Shown here piece after piece: positions 1 to 8,499 of a stretch of DNA of 50,224 nucleotides; the stretch's first letter is position 1; each line of letters opens with the position of its first letter. Below the pieces are notes generated by a model that worked only from the letters and a program-made list of their open reading frames with translations, made no database searches and was not told where the DNA came from. This stretch comes from a virus. A program made the position numbers and the translations under genes. Location: positions 1 to 50,224 of the IMG/VR virus record IMGVR_UViG_3300038548_000420; one strand, 5' to 3'.

Positions 1-475
1 CGGCTTCAGTGCCTTCGCCGGTCACATTCAAGATTCGCACGAGGGCCGTAGCCGCCTCGGCGCCGGCGATATCCGAGGCGGTGCCCAGCTTGGCGATCGT
101 CTCGGCGAACAAGGCGAGGTTTTTGACGCCCTTGACGCCCAACTGACCGGCGGCCTGGGCGATCGAGAGCAATTCCGTGCGGGCGAAGGGAAGGTCGCGG
201 CTGATCCCCGTGATTTCGCCCCGGAGCAAAGCGAGATCTCTTGTCGTGAGGTCGGCGGTCTTGCCCACTCCCAACAGGCCCTGCTCGATTCCCGAGAATG
301 CCTTGAGCGCGGCGACGCCGGTAAATCCGGCGAATGCGGCGGCGAGCGCCGCGGCGATCCGGCGCCCGACATTCCGGGCCACTCGCTCGGTTTGTTGCAG
401 TTCGGATTGGACGCGCTTTACACCAGTGACCCCTTTCGCTGGGTCAACGATGACTCGGATGTTGAAATCGGCCAT
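1..475 (-). CDS. Tail tape-measure protein, N-terminal part (cut by window edge)
   Basis: The minus frame opens with an ATG directly after the stop of the preceding chaperone frame and stays open to the left edge. The visible 158 residues begin MADFNIRVIVDPAKG and continue with a charged helical stretch (QSELQQTERVARNVGRR), an Ala-rich hydrophobic segment and then a TADLTTRDLALLRGE...ARTELLSIAQAAGQLGVKG region, the pattern of the conserved start of TP901/lambda-type tape-measure proteins. Tape-measure proteins set tail length and sit inside the tail tube. The position straight after a frameshifting chaperone pair is the classical siphovirus order and supports the call. The rest, expected to be long, lies outside the window. 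Confidence 0.85.
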   Translation of the reverse strand, partial: MADFNIRVIVDPAKGVTGVKRVQSELQQTERVARNVGRRIAAALAAAFAGFTGVAALKAFSGIEQGLLGVGKTADLTTRDLALLRGEITGISRDLPFARTELLSIAQAAGQLGVKGVKNLALFAETIAKLGTASDIAGAEAATALVRILNVTGEGTEA

Positions 476-802
476 CTAGCCGCGGTCTCCGAATTTCGCC
501 ATCTTGGGCTTGTTGCGCTCTCTCTCGGCCAAGTATGTTCGATCCAACGCGAGAATGACATCCTCGAGCACATTTGTCATCTCTGGGTCGAGCCCCATCC
601 GCTCGGCATATCTATCAACCGCCGTCCAAGGGATCGGGCCCACGCCGAATCCGGTCTCTCGGCAAGTCGTCAGCTTGTCGAAGGCCCGCAGGAGAAAAGC
701 GCCCGACTCGCAAAGCTCGGGTTCGTCTAGATACCAATCGGGGAGCGGCTGTCCCCGCGAGAGAGCGACCTCGACCGAGTACCCATCGCGGCCGAGCTTC
801 AT
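476..802 (-). CDS. Tail assembly chaperone, downstream (T-like) frame
   Basis: A frame of 108 codons following the first chaperone gene and ending one base before the tape-measure ATG. Its first ATG has no usable ribosome site (a GGGAG abuts it). The frame lies in the -1 register relative to the upstream gene and is open for eight codons upstream of its ATG, back to a canonical slippery heptamer at 826-832. I therefore read it as the extension of a fusion of about 310 residues, like lambda gpG-T, not as an independent protein. The product is acidic/helical with no metal motif. Role by family analogy: the extended form recruits the tail tube subunit while the G-like part coats the tape measure during assembly. 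Confidence 0.8.
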   Translation of the reverse strand: MKLGRDGYSVEVALSRGQPLPDWYLDEPELCESGAFLLRAFDKLTTCRETGFGVGPIPWTAVDRYAERMGLDPEMTNVLEDVILALDRTYLAERERNKPKMAKFGDRG

Positions 803-810
803 CTCCCAAA

Positions 811-1407
811 TCAGCCGCTCGGAGAGTTTCCCGAAAGGGCCTCGACATCAATCGCGTCCGTCTGCCGATAATTCTCCGGGTCTTTGGCATAGAACCGAAG
901 CGCGTCGAAATCTTCCTCGGATCGCGTCCAGATTGCCCGCATGAATTCGCGCACGTTGTCGGGATTGAATTCGACCGCGCCGGCCGCGTCCATCATCGGG
1001 CCATCCTGCGGGATCCCGGCCTTGAATTTCTTGGACCCCTTGAACGACACCAGAATGTCGTCTGGCCCACGATACTCGAGACCCCAGCCGGTGACGACAA
1101 ATTCGGGGTATAGTTCAAGATCCCGCTCCCGCGCGAGATCCATTACCTCCAACGCCAAGTTGACAGCCGCGTTGTCGTCGATTCCGCCTTTTGGCTTCCT
1201 CTTGCCCCTCTGCTTTGCGGTATTGATGCGCAACTGAGCGGCGTCGCGGACGAGCATTGCCCGGCGCCATGCGTCGTTTTCATTGCCCGCCGGGCGCATA
1301 TCGATGAACGGAATTCCGTTCCCGTTCATGCGAAGCGTGGGCATTCTAAAGCGCGAGATCGTATCGCCGGTGATCGCCTCAGCGGCGACGAAACCAAAGT
1401 CAGCCAT
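811..1407 (-). CDS. Tail assembly chaperone (G-like)
   Basis: 198 residues, starting MADFGFVAAEAITGDT, between the major tail protein and the tape measure. Position and the frameshift arrangement define it; the sequence itself is not one I can assign to a named family. It contains a basic central stretch (KQRGKRKPKGG) and an acidic C-terminal half ending in EALSGNSPSG. The slippery heptamer GGGAAAC covers codons 192-194, so most ribosomes would stop five codons later at 811-813 and a minority would shift into the next frame. It acts only during tail assembly and is usually absent from the mature virion. Confidence 0.75.
   Translation of the reverse strand: MADFGFVAAEAITGDTISRFRMPTLRMNGNGIPFIDMRPAGNENDAWRRAMLVRDAAQLRINTAKQRGKRKPKGGIDDNAAVNLALEVMDLARERDLELYPEFVVTGWGLEYRGPDDILVSFKGSKKFKAGIPQDGPMMDAAGAVEFNPDNVREFMRAIWTRSEEDFDALRFYAKDPENYRQTDAIDVEALSGNSPSG
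826..832 (-). promoter_or_regulatory. Programmed -1 ribosomal frameshift site
   Basis: On the minus strand the heptamer reads G GGA AAC in the frame of the upstream chaperone, the X XXY YYZ form required for tandem -1 slippage. Lambda G-T uses GGGAAAG at the same place. After slippage the reading continues CTC TCC GAG CGG CTG ATT TGG GAG ATG without a stop into the 476-802 frame. I see no strong stem-loop just downstream. Confidence 0.75.
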
Positions 1408-1527
1408 TCTTGTTCACTCCAAGCCGGGATGCGTCGGGAAAGCGTCCCCCAAGTCCCGACAACGAGGGGGACGCCCCGCCCGCGGAAGAAGGATAGAAAA
1501 CGCGGACGGGCTTATGCTGTCAGATCA

Positions 1528-3009
1528 TTAGGCGGCGGGCAAGACGGGGAACAGCGAGAAGCTGATAGGATACCCGAGGATCGGATCTTTGAACGCGCGA
1601 TTTTCGAGAGTGATCCGCACCGACTCATTCCGGGGGAAGGCTCTATCGCCGCCGCCGAGCTTCATGCTCGGGATATCGACCGCGACGGCGCCATCGGAAT
1701 TCCTGACAATGAAATCGAAGTTCGAAGTCAGGTTGCCGTTCATGGCGCTGATTACCGCCTCGTCGGTGAACAAAACCTCGGCATTCATCACGACTTGGAG
1801 GGTGCCGATGTTGATCGATTTTGCGCCCAGCGTCGCGATGCACTTGTCGGCCGCGGCTTGGTTGTTGAACTGGATATCGAGCGACTTAAAGCAGCTTCCG
1901 AACCCGAGGGTGTCGAAATTGTCGAACCGCAAACGAGCAACGTCGATCGAGCTCGAAAGCCCCTCGGTCATCGTCGGGCTGGCCGCGTCCGCCGCATTCG
2001 TTTCCCGGCTGGCGACGCCTACCGGATCGTCTGTATCGGTCCCGATCGCCGCGACGTTCATGGTGCATTTGTCCGCAAGCGGAACCGTGAACCCGATGGT
2101 GTTGATCAGGTTGCCGCGAGAATATTCGTAAGCCACCAGCCCGCCGGACAACAGATTTGGCGACTCGAGCTCGCCCGCGACGGTAATCTGATTGAAATCA
2201 GCCGAGTCAGTCGCAACCGGCCTCAGAAAGCGCCCGAACAGGATATCGATGTCGAGGCCGGCGCCGTTGTCGACGGAATAGGCTTGCGAGCGGTTTACGA
2301 GAGTGATCTCGTTGGTGGCGATTGCCGAAATTCGGGCGGGCCCAAAATTCTCGGCGAGCGCAAACCTGTTCGCGCCGGCGGTGCCGCCAATGTGGATGAT
2401 CTGCCCCACAGTCAGGTTGAGCGTCGTGAAATCGAGCAAGGTCGAGATCAGGTTTTGGCTCGCGTCGATCTCGAAATCCCCGGTTGCCCCGCGGACCCCC
2501 GCAACCTCGACCGTGGCGCCGGCGGGCGGCGTCGCCTCGATGGCGGTTCCGGCCGCGATGATCAAGACGGCCGTCGATCCAACACCGACGAGCTTTTCGC
2601 CGTTGTTGGCGGCGATCAGGAAACCGCGGGCAAAGATGATCGTATCCTCCGCCAGCGCGCCCCCGGAATCGACGTCATAGCCCGTGGCCGCGCCGGCGAG
2701 ATTGAGCGCCCGGCCGAAAGAGGGCGGGCCGACCAGATTGGCGAGGCAGAAGGGCTCGGCGCTTTCGAGGAAAGCGGACATGGTCCAATCGCTGTCCCAT
2801 TCGAGCGCCGAGTCAGCGTCGGTGAGGACGCCCGCTCGCTCCATCCGGTCCTTGCTGATCGGATCGCGCTGGACGAGCGTATTGCGCTTCCCGAAGCGGC
2901 CGATGTCGTTCGGCTCGATGTTTGTCCATTCCGGCTGAGCTGGCAGGACACCAGGGGTGAGCTCGCGCGCGAGCGCCATGTTGACGTTTGACGTTTGGAC
3001 TTCTGGCAT
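1528..3009 (-). CDS. Major tail protein (tail tube subunit)
   Basis: 493 residues; first gene of the tail part of the operon after the tail terminator. The N-terminal half contains TLVQRDPISKDRMERAGVLTDADS and DSDWTMSAFLESAEPF, a pattern of siphovirus tube proteins (phage_tail_tube-like), followed by Gly/Ala/Thr-rich beta segments. The C-terminus has the typical ISPSKxx-like strand replaced by SFSLFPVLPAA. The large size suggests an extra beta domain inserted in the middle. Subunits stack as hexameric rings around the tape measure. There is no sheath gene next to it, arguing for a non-contractile tail. Tube identity is inferred from order and composition; exact family not verified. Confidence 0.75.
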   Translation of the reverse strand: MPEVQTSNVNMALARELTPGVLPAQPEWTNIEPNDIGRFGKRNTLVQRDPISKDRMERAGVLTDADSALEWDSDWTMSAFLESAEPFCLANLVGPPSFGRALNLAGAATGYDVDSGGALAEDTIIFARGFLIAANNGEKLVGVGSTAVLIIAAGTAIEATPPAGATVEVAGVRGATGDFEIDASQNLISTLLDFTTLNLTVGQIIHIGGTAGANRFALAENFGPARISAIATNEITLVNRSQAYSVDNGAGLDIDILFGRFLRPVATDSADFNQITVAGELESPNLLSGGLVAYEYSRGNLINTIGFTVPLADKCTMNVAAIGTDTDDPVGVASRETNAADAASPTMTEGLSSSIDVARLRFDNFDTLGFGSCFKSLDIQFNNQAAADKCIATLGAKSINIGTLQVVMNAEVLFTDEAVISAMNGNLTSNFDFIVRNSDGAVAVDIPSMKLGGGDRAFPRNESVRITLENRAFKDPILGYPISFSLFPVLPAA

Positions 3010-3019
3010 TGTTACGGCC

Positions 3020-3487
3020 TCACTTTGTCGCCTGATAGAAGAACGGTATTTCTGCGATCATCATCCGCATTTTCCCGTCCTTACCCGCCTCTCTGAACTC
3101 TCCGCCCTCGAATTTGAGCCCGGAATGTTCCTTAGCCTCGAAAATCTCAACCGCCTTCGCCACCAGGGCATCGCCCCTCTTGGCGTTCTTAGAGATCCGA
3201 GTATAGACCTGAATCATCGCGAGCGCACCCCGCTCGAATTTTCGATTACCGACGCCGCCGATATTCACTTGCGGGCCCCGGTTGCCGGCCCGCGCGCCAG
3301 TGTGGATTACCGAGAAACGCGCCCATTCGTCAGTAGGCGGATCCACCGTTGCACCGCTGTCCGGATCCGCAAAGCCCTCGTCCTCGATTACGAATGCGGT
3401 CAGCTCGTCGCCAAGCTCGTCGACCCACCCGTCGATGAAAACCGAGGCGGCAATGCCGCGTGCGTCCTCGATCAATACCTCGGTCAT
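3020..3487 (-). CDS. Tail terminator / tail completion-like protein
   Basis: 155 residues, acidic N-terminal half (DELGDELTAFVIEDEGFADPDSG) and a C-terminal beta segment ending MIAEIPFFYQATK. It overlaps the stop of the neck protein by four bases and precedes the tube gene by ten, the usual place of the gpU-type terminator that caps the tube before head joining. The motif ARFSVIHTGARAGNR and the helical stretch RGDALVAKAVEIFEAKEHSG fit the alpha-beta fold of that family. Assignment is mainly positional. Confidence 0.55.
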   Translation of the reverse strand: MTEVLIEDARGIAASVFIDGWVDELGDELTAFVIEDEGFADPDSGATVDPPTDEWARFSVIHTGARAGNRGPQVNIGGVGNRKFERGALAMIQVYTRISKNAKRGDALVAKAVEIFEAKEHSGLKFEGGEFREAGKDGKMRMMIAEIPFFYQATK

Positions 3488-3879
3488 GCGGCGAGCCCCG
3501 CAAGATCTACCGTGAGCGCCTTGTTGATCCCGCGCTGGACGAAGCCGGCGGGGGCTTGCTGAGAGTGGCCGTCATTGAGCGCCCCAATGTAGGGCACGCC
3601 GTTGCCGATCTGGATGATACCCGGAAATCTGTAGCCGCTGATCACCGAAGACGTGGCGGCGGTCTGTGCCCCCTCGGCGCTGCCGGTAAGGCGATCCTTC
3701 GGCTGAGGCGCCGCCGGCACATCAGTGAGCCCTAGGCCCGGAATCCAGTTGGCGCGGGCCCAACCGGAATCAACGGGCGTCGTCTCGATCAGATTGGCGA
3801 TGATATCCAGAGTGATCTTGGTCATGAGGCGCTCGACGAAAAGCTCAAGCTCCTGCCCGATCTCGGCCGCGTCTGCCAT
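3484..3879 (-). CDS. HK97 gp10-like neck (head-tail joining) protein
   Basis: 131 residues. The segment LIETTPVDSGWARANWIPG followed by YIGALNDGHSQQAPAGFVQRGI is the diagnostic pattern of the HK97 gp10 / minor neck family: a short helix, a PVDTGxxRxxW turn and the LNxGxSxQAPxGFV strand. These proteins form the connector between portal complex and tail. The coding region overlaps the next gene by four bases (ATGA), so the two are translationally coupled. Confidence 0.8.
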   Translation of the reverse strand: MADAAEIGQELELFVERLMTKITLDIIANLIETTPVDSGWARANWIPGLGLTDVPAAPQPKDRLTGSAEGAQTAATSSVISGYRFPGIIQIGNGVPYIGALNDGHSQQAPAGFVQRGINKALTVDLAGLAA

Positions 3880-3938
3880 CTTTCGCCTCCATCTGGGCGA
3901 CGACCCTGCCTAAACCGCCGCCCCGTGCCCTGGCGAGT

Positions 3939-4655
3939 TCAGGCGTGCGCCCCCTCGCCCCCTGTGCTGGCCGCCTGGGCCGCGTCATGCTCGGTATGGG
4001 CGACGCCTCCCGAGTTGCCCTCAACGGGCTCAGCGACGCTCACATAAGCGATTTTGCCCGCTTTGGCGGCGATCTTGAGCCGACCATACGTTTCCTTATC
4101 GACGGTGAGCAAATTCGCGTCATGATCGAGCGCGCCTTCCACGTTGTCCACGATCCAGTAGCCGCCCACTTTCCCGCGATATTTCAGCCGGTGCACCGCC
4201 GGGTCGAAAGTAAAGTGAGGCCCCTCGGGCGCCTCGTCGGGCGCCGGGCCCGCGATGCTATCCGCCGCCTCAAGCGCTGGGGTTGGCCCGCCCGAAAGCT
4301 GGAATTCAGCCCAGATGAGCGTTTCCCTCGTGGCGCCTGGGAGGGAATTCCAAGCGATCGGCGAGAGCCCGGATCGCTCGAATGCGTCGCACACCAGCTC
4401 GCCGAGTGGAACGTCGCCGTCCTCCCATGCTATCAAGGCCGGGTGAAGATCCGAGCCCTCGATCAGCTCGTCGTCTGCCAACTCCCCCGCCGCCGGCATG
4501 GCCGCGCGAACGATATTGCCGATGGCGCGATCCGAAAGCTGGGTGATCTTTCCCAAGCTGACCCACGGGCCAAAGTTGGCGCCGGCTGCGTCGATGACGT
4601 CGCCGGCGATTACTGGTCCGATGCCGAGATTCAGGGCGCAATTTGCAACATACAT
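3939..4655 (-). CDS. Head-associated protein of unknown function
   Basis: 238 residues, between major capsid and gp10-like gene. The N-terminus (MYVANCALNLGIGPVIAGDVIDAAG) resembles the short anchoring segment of head-completion proteins. The middle includes acidic, Pro-rich stretches (AGPAPDEAPEGPHFTFDPAVH), then KYRGKVGGYWIVDNVEGALD and a disordered C-terminal tail rich in Ala, Gly and His. No catalytic motif is seen. Its place where HK97-type phages encode head-tail connector subunits suggests a structural role, but I do not recognise the family. Confidence 0.6.
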   Translation of the reverse strand: MYVANCALNLGIGPVIAGDVIDAAGANFGPWVSLGKITQLSDRAIGNIVRAAMPAAGELADDELIEGSDLHPALIAWEDGDVPLGELVCDAFERSGLSPIAWNSLPGATRETLIWAEFQLSGGPTPALEAADSIAGPAPDEAPEGPHFTFDPAVHRLKYRGKVGGYWIVDNVEGALDHDANLLTVDKETYGRLKIAAKAGKIAYVSVAEPVEGNSGGVAHTEHDAAQAASTGGEGAHA

Positions 4656-4723
4656 GGTGGCCTCTCTTGCCGGGGTGTCGGGGCGGCCGCCGAGTCGCCC
4701 CGGCGGCCGAATTTTCAGAGCGA

Positions 4724-5707
4724 TCAGCCGACAGTCGCGATAAAGAACTTACCGAGCTCGGGGGCGACCAGCTTCATGTCCCACGCCATCCGCATCTGGA
4801 AGAAATCGCTGTGCGCCCGGTTGTCGCGACCGCGCTCGATCACGCCGCCGATGGCATTGGTTGCGCCGGGGATCAAGCCGGTCCAAGCGAAGATCGAAAT
4901 CGCCGTCTGCGAATTGACGGTCGGGCTCGGATCGATATAGCCCATCCACATCGCCTTGGTGTCGACGATGAAAGAGAACACATCGGCCGCACCCTCGGCC
5001 GCCGAGTTGTAGATCGAACGCGGAATGACAATCCGGTCGACCTCGAACAGAGCCGCGAGCAATTCCGGGGTGGCGATTCCGCGCTGGGTGTACTTGATCA
5101 CGTCCTGAATCTGAGCGTGCGAGCGCAAGGTCGTGAAAACGTCCGCGCCCATGACGATCACATTCGGCCGCTTGGCCGTCAGAACCGTGATAGCGTCCTG
5201 CATCCTGGCGATGAGCCCGATCGGATCGGATCCGGTCACGTCGAATTGCAGAAACTCGTTCGCGCCCGGCGCGGCGGCAACGCCGGTCTGGTCGACGGTC
5301 CATACGCCGGCCTTGAAGAAATTCGTCGCCCACACACGATCCCGCTTGATCATGTGCTTCTCGGTCAGCATCCGAATGGACGCCTCCTCGAGCTGCAACG
5401 GCTCGTCGGCGTTGGAAGTCTGGCGATCGTCGAGCGTCGCCTCCAGGGCGAATTCCTCAGCCACGTAAGTAGCGGACGTGGTGGTGAATTCGACCTGAAC
5501 GGGCCTGCCGCCCAGCGGACGGGGTGCGGCCTCGTCGCGCCAGAAATCGCCGCGGTTGTAGATCAGATATTTGTCGGACGCCTTGAGCACGGGGACGACT
5601 GAGGCCGCCGCGCCCGAAACGAACGTCGATTCGTCTTGTGTGAATGCGAGCGAGAAGCCGGTCAGATAGCGATCGACGTGAAGCTCGCCTACGGTTGGCG
5701 TGGACAT
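4724..5707 (-). CDS. Major capsid protein
   Basis: 327 residues. N-terminal arm MSTPTVGELHVDRYLTGFSLAF, then the E-loop region with PRPLGGRPVQVEFTTTSATYVAEEFALEATLDDRQ, the spine helix DPIGLIARMQDAITVLTAKRPNVIVMGADVFTTLRSHAQI, the P-domain segment ELLAALFEVDRIVIPRSIYNSAAEG, and a C-terminal RGRDNRAHSDFFQMRMAWDMKLVAPELG. This is the HK97-fold capsid layout of the group that has DUF2190-type decoration proteins next to it. It follows the decoration gene and precedes the neck genes, as expected. Confidence 0.9.
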   Translation of the reverse strand: MSTPTVGELHVDRYLTGFSLAFTQDESTFVSGAAASVVPVLKASDKYLIYNRGDFWRDEAAPRPLGGRPVQVEFTTTSATYVAEEFALEATLDDRQTSNADEPLQLEEASIRMLTEKHMIKRDRVWATNFFKAGVWTVDQTGVAAAPGANEFLQFDVTGSDPIGLIARMQDAITVLTAKRPNVIVMGADVFTTLRSHAQIQDVIKYTQRGIATPELLAALFEVDRIVIPRSIYNSAAEGAADVFSFIVDTKAMWMGYIDPSPTVNSQTAISIFAWTGLIPGATNAIGGVIERGRDNRAHSDFFQMRMAWDMKLVAPELGKFFIATVG

Positions 5708-5774
5708 GATGCCTGTCTCCTGGTTGCCCTCTTAGTCATCTCTAAACCCGGCCGGGGCGAGCTTTCATCGATCG

Positions 5775-6140
5775 TTACAGGATGCCCGCAACAGCGAGCC
5801 TTACCGGGATGATTTCGAGATCAGCGGCGGCGCTTTCCATCGCATATCCGATGATGTTTTCGGTCACCGCGACGACCTTGAGCTTGCCGGCCGCGTCGGA
5901 CGCGACCGCGTCGCCGGCCGTGATGGCCACCCCGGCAACAACTTTCGAGATCCCGCTGATCATTGCCGTCGAGTGCAGGCCCGCGGCCTTGCCCTCTTGG
6001 ATCGATCCTTGAGCCTGCTCGCCGAGGCCGGCGAGATCAAAGAGGCCGTTCGCATCGATGATCACGAGAAAATATTCCTTGCCCGTAAGATCCACGGCGC
6101 CTTCGCGCGCGATGACTTGGCCGGGTTCCTGAGTCGCCAT
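5775..6140 (-). CDS. DUF2190-like capsid decoration protein
   Basis: 121 residues, almost all beta with small residues: GSIQEGKAAGLHSTAMISGISKVVAGVAITAGDAVASDAAGKLKVVAV. The motif VAGVAITAGDAVASDAAGK-KVVAV followed by IIGYAMESA is typical of DUF2190 / capsid-stabilising proteins, which trimerise on the shell exterior. It directly precedes the major capsid gene in the same operon, the standard place for this family. Confidence 0.8.
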   Translation of the reverse strand: MATQEPGQVIAREGAVDLTGKEYFLVIIDANGLFDLAGLGEQAQGSIQEGKAAGLHSTAMISGISKVVAGVAITAGDAVASDAAGKLKVVAVTENIIGYAMESAAADLEIIPVRLAVAGIL

Positions 6141-6212
6141 GAGACACGTCTCCTATTGTCGTGGTTGCTCTCTGGCCCTCGCGGGCTCGTCGTCGTTGTA
6201 GCGAGGCCGCTG

Positions 6213-7334
6213 TCAGGCCGCCTCGCTCGTTTGCTCTTGCTCGCGCATCGCCTTGAGCAAATCGGGGTGCTCGGTGCGGGCTTTCTGCATCGCCTGAACG
6301 TGCGTGCAATCGTCCCGCTTGCGGATCTCGGCGACCTTGGCGTCGAAGTCCCGGCCGGCCTTGGCCAGCTCGTTGCCCTCGCCCCCGCCGTGCCCGTTGC
6401 CCTCGCCCAGCATGGCGATGGCTTCGCTGGCGGATTTCAGGAGCTTTTGGGCGTCCTTGCGAATGGCCTCGTCCTCGATCCCGTCAGCGGCCTTGAGAAG
6501 GTGCCCGGCCGCAATGGCGTTCGGGAGGCCCCCGAGCTCGGCCGTGACCCGCTTCTCAATCAGGAGATCGGCGGTCTCCGTCCGCATCTTCGCGAGATCG
6601 TCAGCCTGTTCGTCGGCCGTTTTCGCCAGCGCCGCGAGAGCGCCCTGGTCCTTGCGATATTCGGTGCCACCGGCGGCCTTGTAGATGACCGGGTTCGCGT
6701 CCGACTCGGCGGTGGCGATCTTGGCCAGCATCGAGGCGCGCTTTTCCTTTTTGCCGGCGAGGAAGGTCTTACGGTCCTCGGGGTTCATCCCGTCGAAGCG
6801 CTTCTGGTCCGCGGCGCTGAGCGCGGCCTTGGCCACGAGCTCGTCGAGGTTCGCCTGAACCTTGGCCAGATCGTCCGCCGATTTCGCGGCGGCGGCGTCC
6901 GACTCGACCTTGGCAAGACGGATCGCCTCGGCGACCGCATCGTCCTGGGCTTTCTTGATTTCGGCGTCGGTCATCGTGTCGTCTCCTTGGCTTGCCCGCT
7001 TTCTGGCGAACGCTTCGATTTCGTGGGAGTGGCCATCAGACTCGCCGATGGTGATGTTGCCTTCGTCGTCCCTGATCCACGGATGGCTGTGCCCCGACTC
7101 AGCGCCCCGGCTGACCGAAAAGGAAGTGTCGCCGGCATGGATCGGTACGCCGTCGAAATTCTCGTCGGACAAGATATGAGAGTGACCCTTTACCGAGGTC
7201 AAAAGGGCTTGGCCCTTTTTCAGATCTCCGCTTGAATCGCGCTTCATGATCACCGCTCGCGCGCCAACCTGCGCCGGAAAATCGACGGCGCTGATTTCAC
7301 CGATGGTGATTTTGTCGAGGACTTTTCTTGTCAA
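6213..7334 (-). CDS. Scaffold-like capsid assembly protein with detached protease C-terminal motif
   Basis: 373 residues. The first 30 residues (LDKITIGEISAVDFPAQVGARAVIMKR) match the short segment that usually closes XkdF-type prohead proteases. Next comes a Gly/His/Asp segment (about 45-105: KGHSHILSDENF, ESGHSHPWIRDDEGN, DGHSHEIEAF), a second start-like TMTDAEIKKAQDDAVAEAIRLAKVE, and a long Lys/Ala/Glu helical region typical of scaffolds. The start codon is TTG with no clear ribosome site; a stop lies ten codons upstream. The protease gene itself is 2.4 kb upstream, separated by the endolysin and a plus-strand cassette. The protein probably acts inside the procapsid. Whether the His-rich segment binds metal is unknown. 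Confidence 0.7.
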   Translation of the reverse strand: MTRKVLDKITIGEISAVDFPAQVGARAVIMKRDSSGDLKKGQALLTSVKGHSHILSDENFDGVPIHAGDTSFSVSRGAESGHSHPWIRDDEGNITIGESDGHSHEIEAFARKRASQGDDTMTDAEIKKAQDDAVAEAIRLAKVESDAAAAKSADDLAKVQANLDELVAKAALSAADQKRFDGMNPEDRKTFLAGKKEKRASMLAKIATAESDANPVIYKAAGGTEYRKDQGALAALAKTADEQADDLAKMRTETADLLIEKRVTAELGGLPNAIAAGHLLKAADGIEDEAIRKDAQKLLKSASEAIAMLGEGNGHGGGEGNELAKAGRDFDAKVAEIRKRDDCTHVQAMQKARTEHPDLLKAMREQEQTSEAA

Positions 7335-7436
7335 GGTCAGGGCGATTTTCTGTAGAGGCGGGCATCACCGCCGGCGTTTTTGTCTCTCTGATCTCTGGCC
7401 ATAATCCTAACCCTTTGGAAATTTCTTGTCACCCCC

Positions 7437-7465
7437 TTCCATAACGGCCCGATTTGGGCCATGAT
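7437..7465 (+). promoter_or_regulatory. Candidate promoter with GGCCC-N5-GGGCC operator
   Basis: TTCCAT, a 17-nt spacer, CATGAT. The spacer contains the palindrome GGCCC-gattt-GGGCC (7446-7460). The same arrangement is found at 28909 and 38898, each in front of a plus-strand operon. Here it precedes the cassette starting at 7523. Confidence 0.6.
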
Positions 7466-7522
7466 TACCGGACCAGAAACAGCGTCGGAAAATCGATCCG
7501 ATCTCACAACCAAGAGGACCAA

Positions 7523-8065
7523 ATGACAAATCCACGGCTGGCACTGAAATCGATCAAAGTCGCGGCTTTCGCGTCCGAGGAGACGCATTGCTACGAGGGC
7601 ATCCTGTATCTCGACGGCAAGAAAGCCGCCCGGATGCGCAACGAGGGCCGCGGCGGGCCCGACCTGATAACCCCCGTCGACGGATGGGCGCGCCGCGAGA
7701 AAGAGCTGAGCGCGGAAATCCGCTCGAGCCTCGAGGGCGCCGGATATATCGCCGAGTGGGAGGCCAGCATGCGCGACGCGGGCTTGGTGAGCTACAGCGC
7801 CGCCGACGAAAGCGGCCTCGCCCTGATCGAGGGGTGGGCCTGCGAAGAGGTCAACAAGCACCTCAGCGGCAAGCAGATGCGCCGCGAATTGAATCGCTCG
7901 GTGCTGACCCTCGAGGGCGGCGAGATTTGGAATCTCAGATATGAGGGCAAGCGGAAGCCCGACGCCGCGCTGATCGAGCAAGCCCGCGCCAAGCGGCCGG
8001 CGGGAACGATTCTCAACGATTTACCTTTCGAGCAAGCGCTCGCTCTCTTCCGAGCGGCCGCATGA
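7523..8065 (+). CDS. Conserved phage/plasmid protein of unknown function
   Basis: 180 residues, MTNPRLALKSIKVAAFASEETHCYEGILYLDGKKAARMRNEGRGG... The start was chosen because AAGAGGACCAA lies just before it, matching the leader used by most genes here. The pattern FASEETxCYEGxLYLDGKKAAxxxNEGxGGPD recurs in small proteins of phages and plasmids of rhizobia-like bacteria as far as I recall; no activity is known to me. It is the first gene of an insertion running opposite to the capsid operon, with its own promoter, and overlaps the next gene by four bases. Confidence 0.75.
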   Translation: MTNPRLALKSIKVAAFASEETHCYEGILYLDGKKAARMRNEGRGGPDLITPVDGWARREKELSAEIRSSLEGAGYIAEWEASMRDAGLVSYSAADESGLALIEGWACEEVNKHLSGKQMRRELNRSVLTLEGGEIWNLRYEGKRKPDAALIEQARAKRPAGTILNDLPFEQALALFRAAA

Positions 8066-8433
8066 CGGGCGATCTGGGCGAGGCCCCGGCCCCCGTCTTT
8101 TGCAAGATCGCCGAGGGGATTCAGACCAATCGGCAGACCTTTGAGCTGCTCAATCGGCACAGCGGGGACGGAATCTATCTCAAGCCCGACAGTCTTTGGG
8201 CTTGGGAATGGTGGGAAATCGAGCCTGCGTCGTTCGACTATTTCCTCGATGTTTTGCCCCCGCTGGCCATGCCGCGCGGCGGATTCGTTATGTGCGAATT
8301 CACCAGCGGAAACATCACGAGCGCGTTTTTCAAAATCGGGGGGCGATTCTTTCATTGCTGCCTTGATTGGAGCCGGCCTGACGCTTTCGAACAGGCCCGC
8401 ACGGCCATTGCTACGGCCGAGGGCATACGCTGA
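8062..8433 (+). CDS. DUF1419-like protein
   Basis: 123 residues. The core TFELLNRHSGDG...WAWEWWEIEPASFDYFLDVLPPL...GGFVMCEFTSGNITSAFFKIGGRFFHCCLDWS is the arrangement of DUF1419 proteins, known mainly from rhizobial plasmids and phages. Function unknown. It overlaps the previous stop (ATGA) and so is coupled to it. The presence of a plasmid-type protein in an inverted cassette within head genes suggests an accessory (moron-like) unit. Confidence 0.7.
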   Translation: MTGDLGEAPAPVFCKIAEGIQTNRQTFELLNRHSGDGIYLKPDSLWAWEWWEIEPASFDYFLDVLPPLAMPRGGFVMCEFTSGNITSAFFKIGGRFFHCCLDWSRPDAFEQARTAIATAEGIR

Positions 8434-8499
8434 CGCATCGGCTTGGGGCTCCGCATGGGGCCCCGAGCTCGACCCCTTACAGGAAAGAGAGGCACTACA

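Noticed and set aside
1429-2991. Long plus-strand frame of 520 codons opposite the major tail gene
   Set aside because: It is strongly Arg/Asp/Gly-rich as expected for the antisense of a GC-rich gene, has no ribosome site and no domain; the minus-strand gene has clear context and composition.
3945-7235. Several long plus-strand frames opposite capsid and scaffold genes
   Set aside because: They mirror well-supported minus-strand genes; composition is the Arg/Leu-rich pattern of antisense GC-rich frames.
7337-7981. Minus-strand frame containing IGPLWK (a similar peptide occurs in a minus-strand frame at 28845-29306)
   Set aside because: The shared peptide is only the antisense reading of the repeated promoter-operator element, not protein homology.
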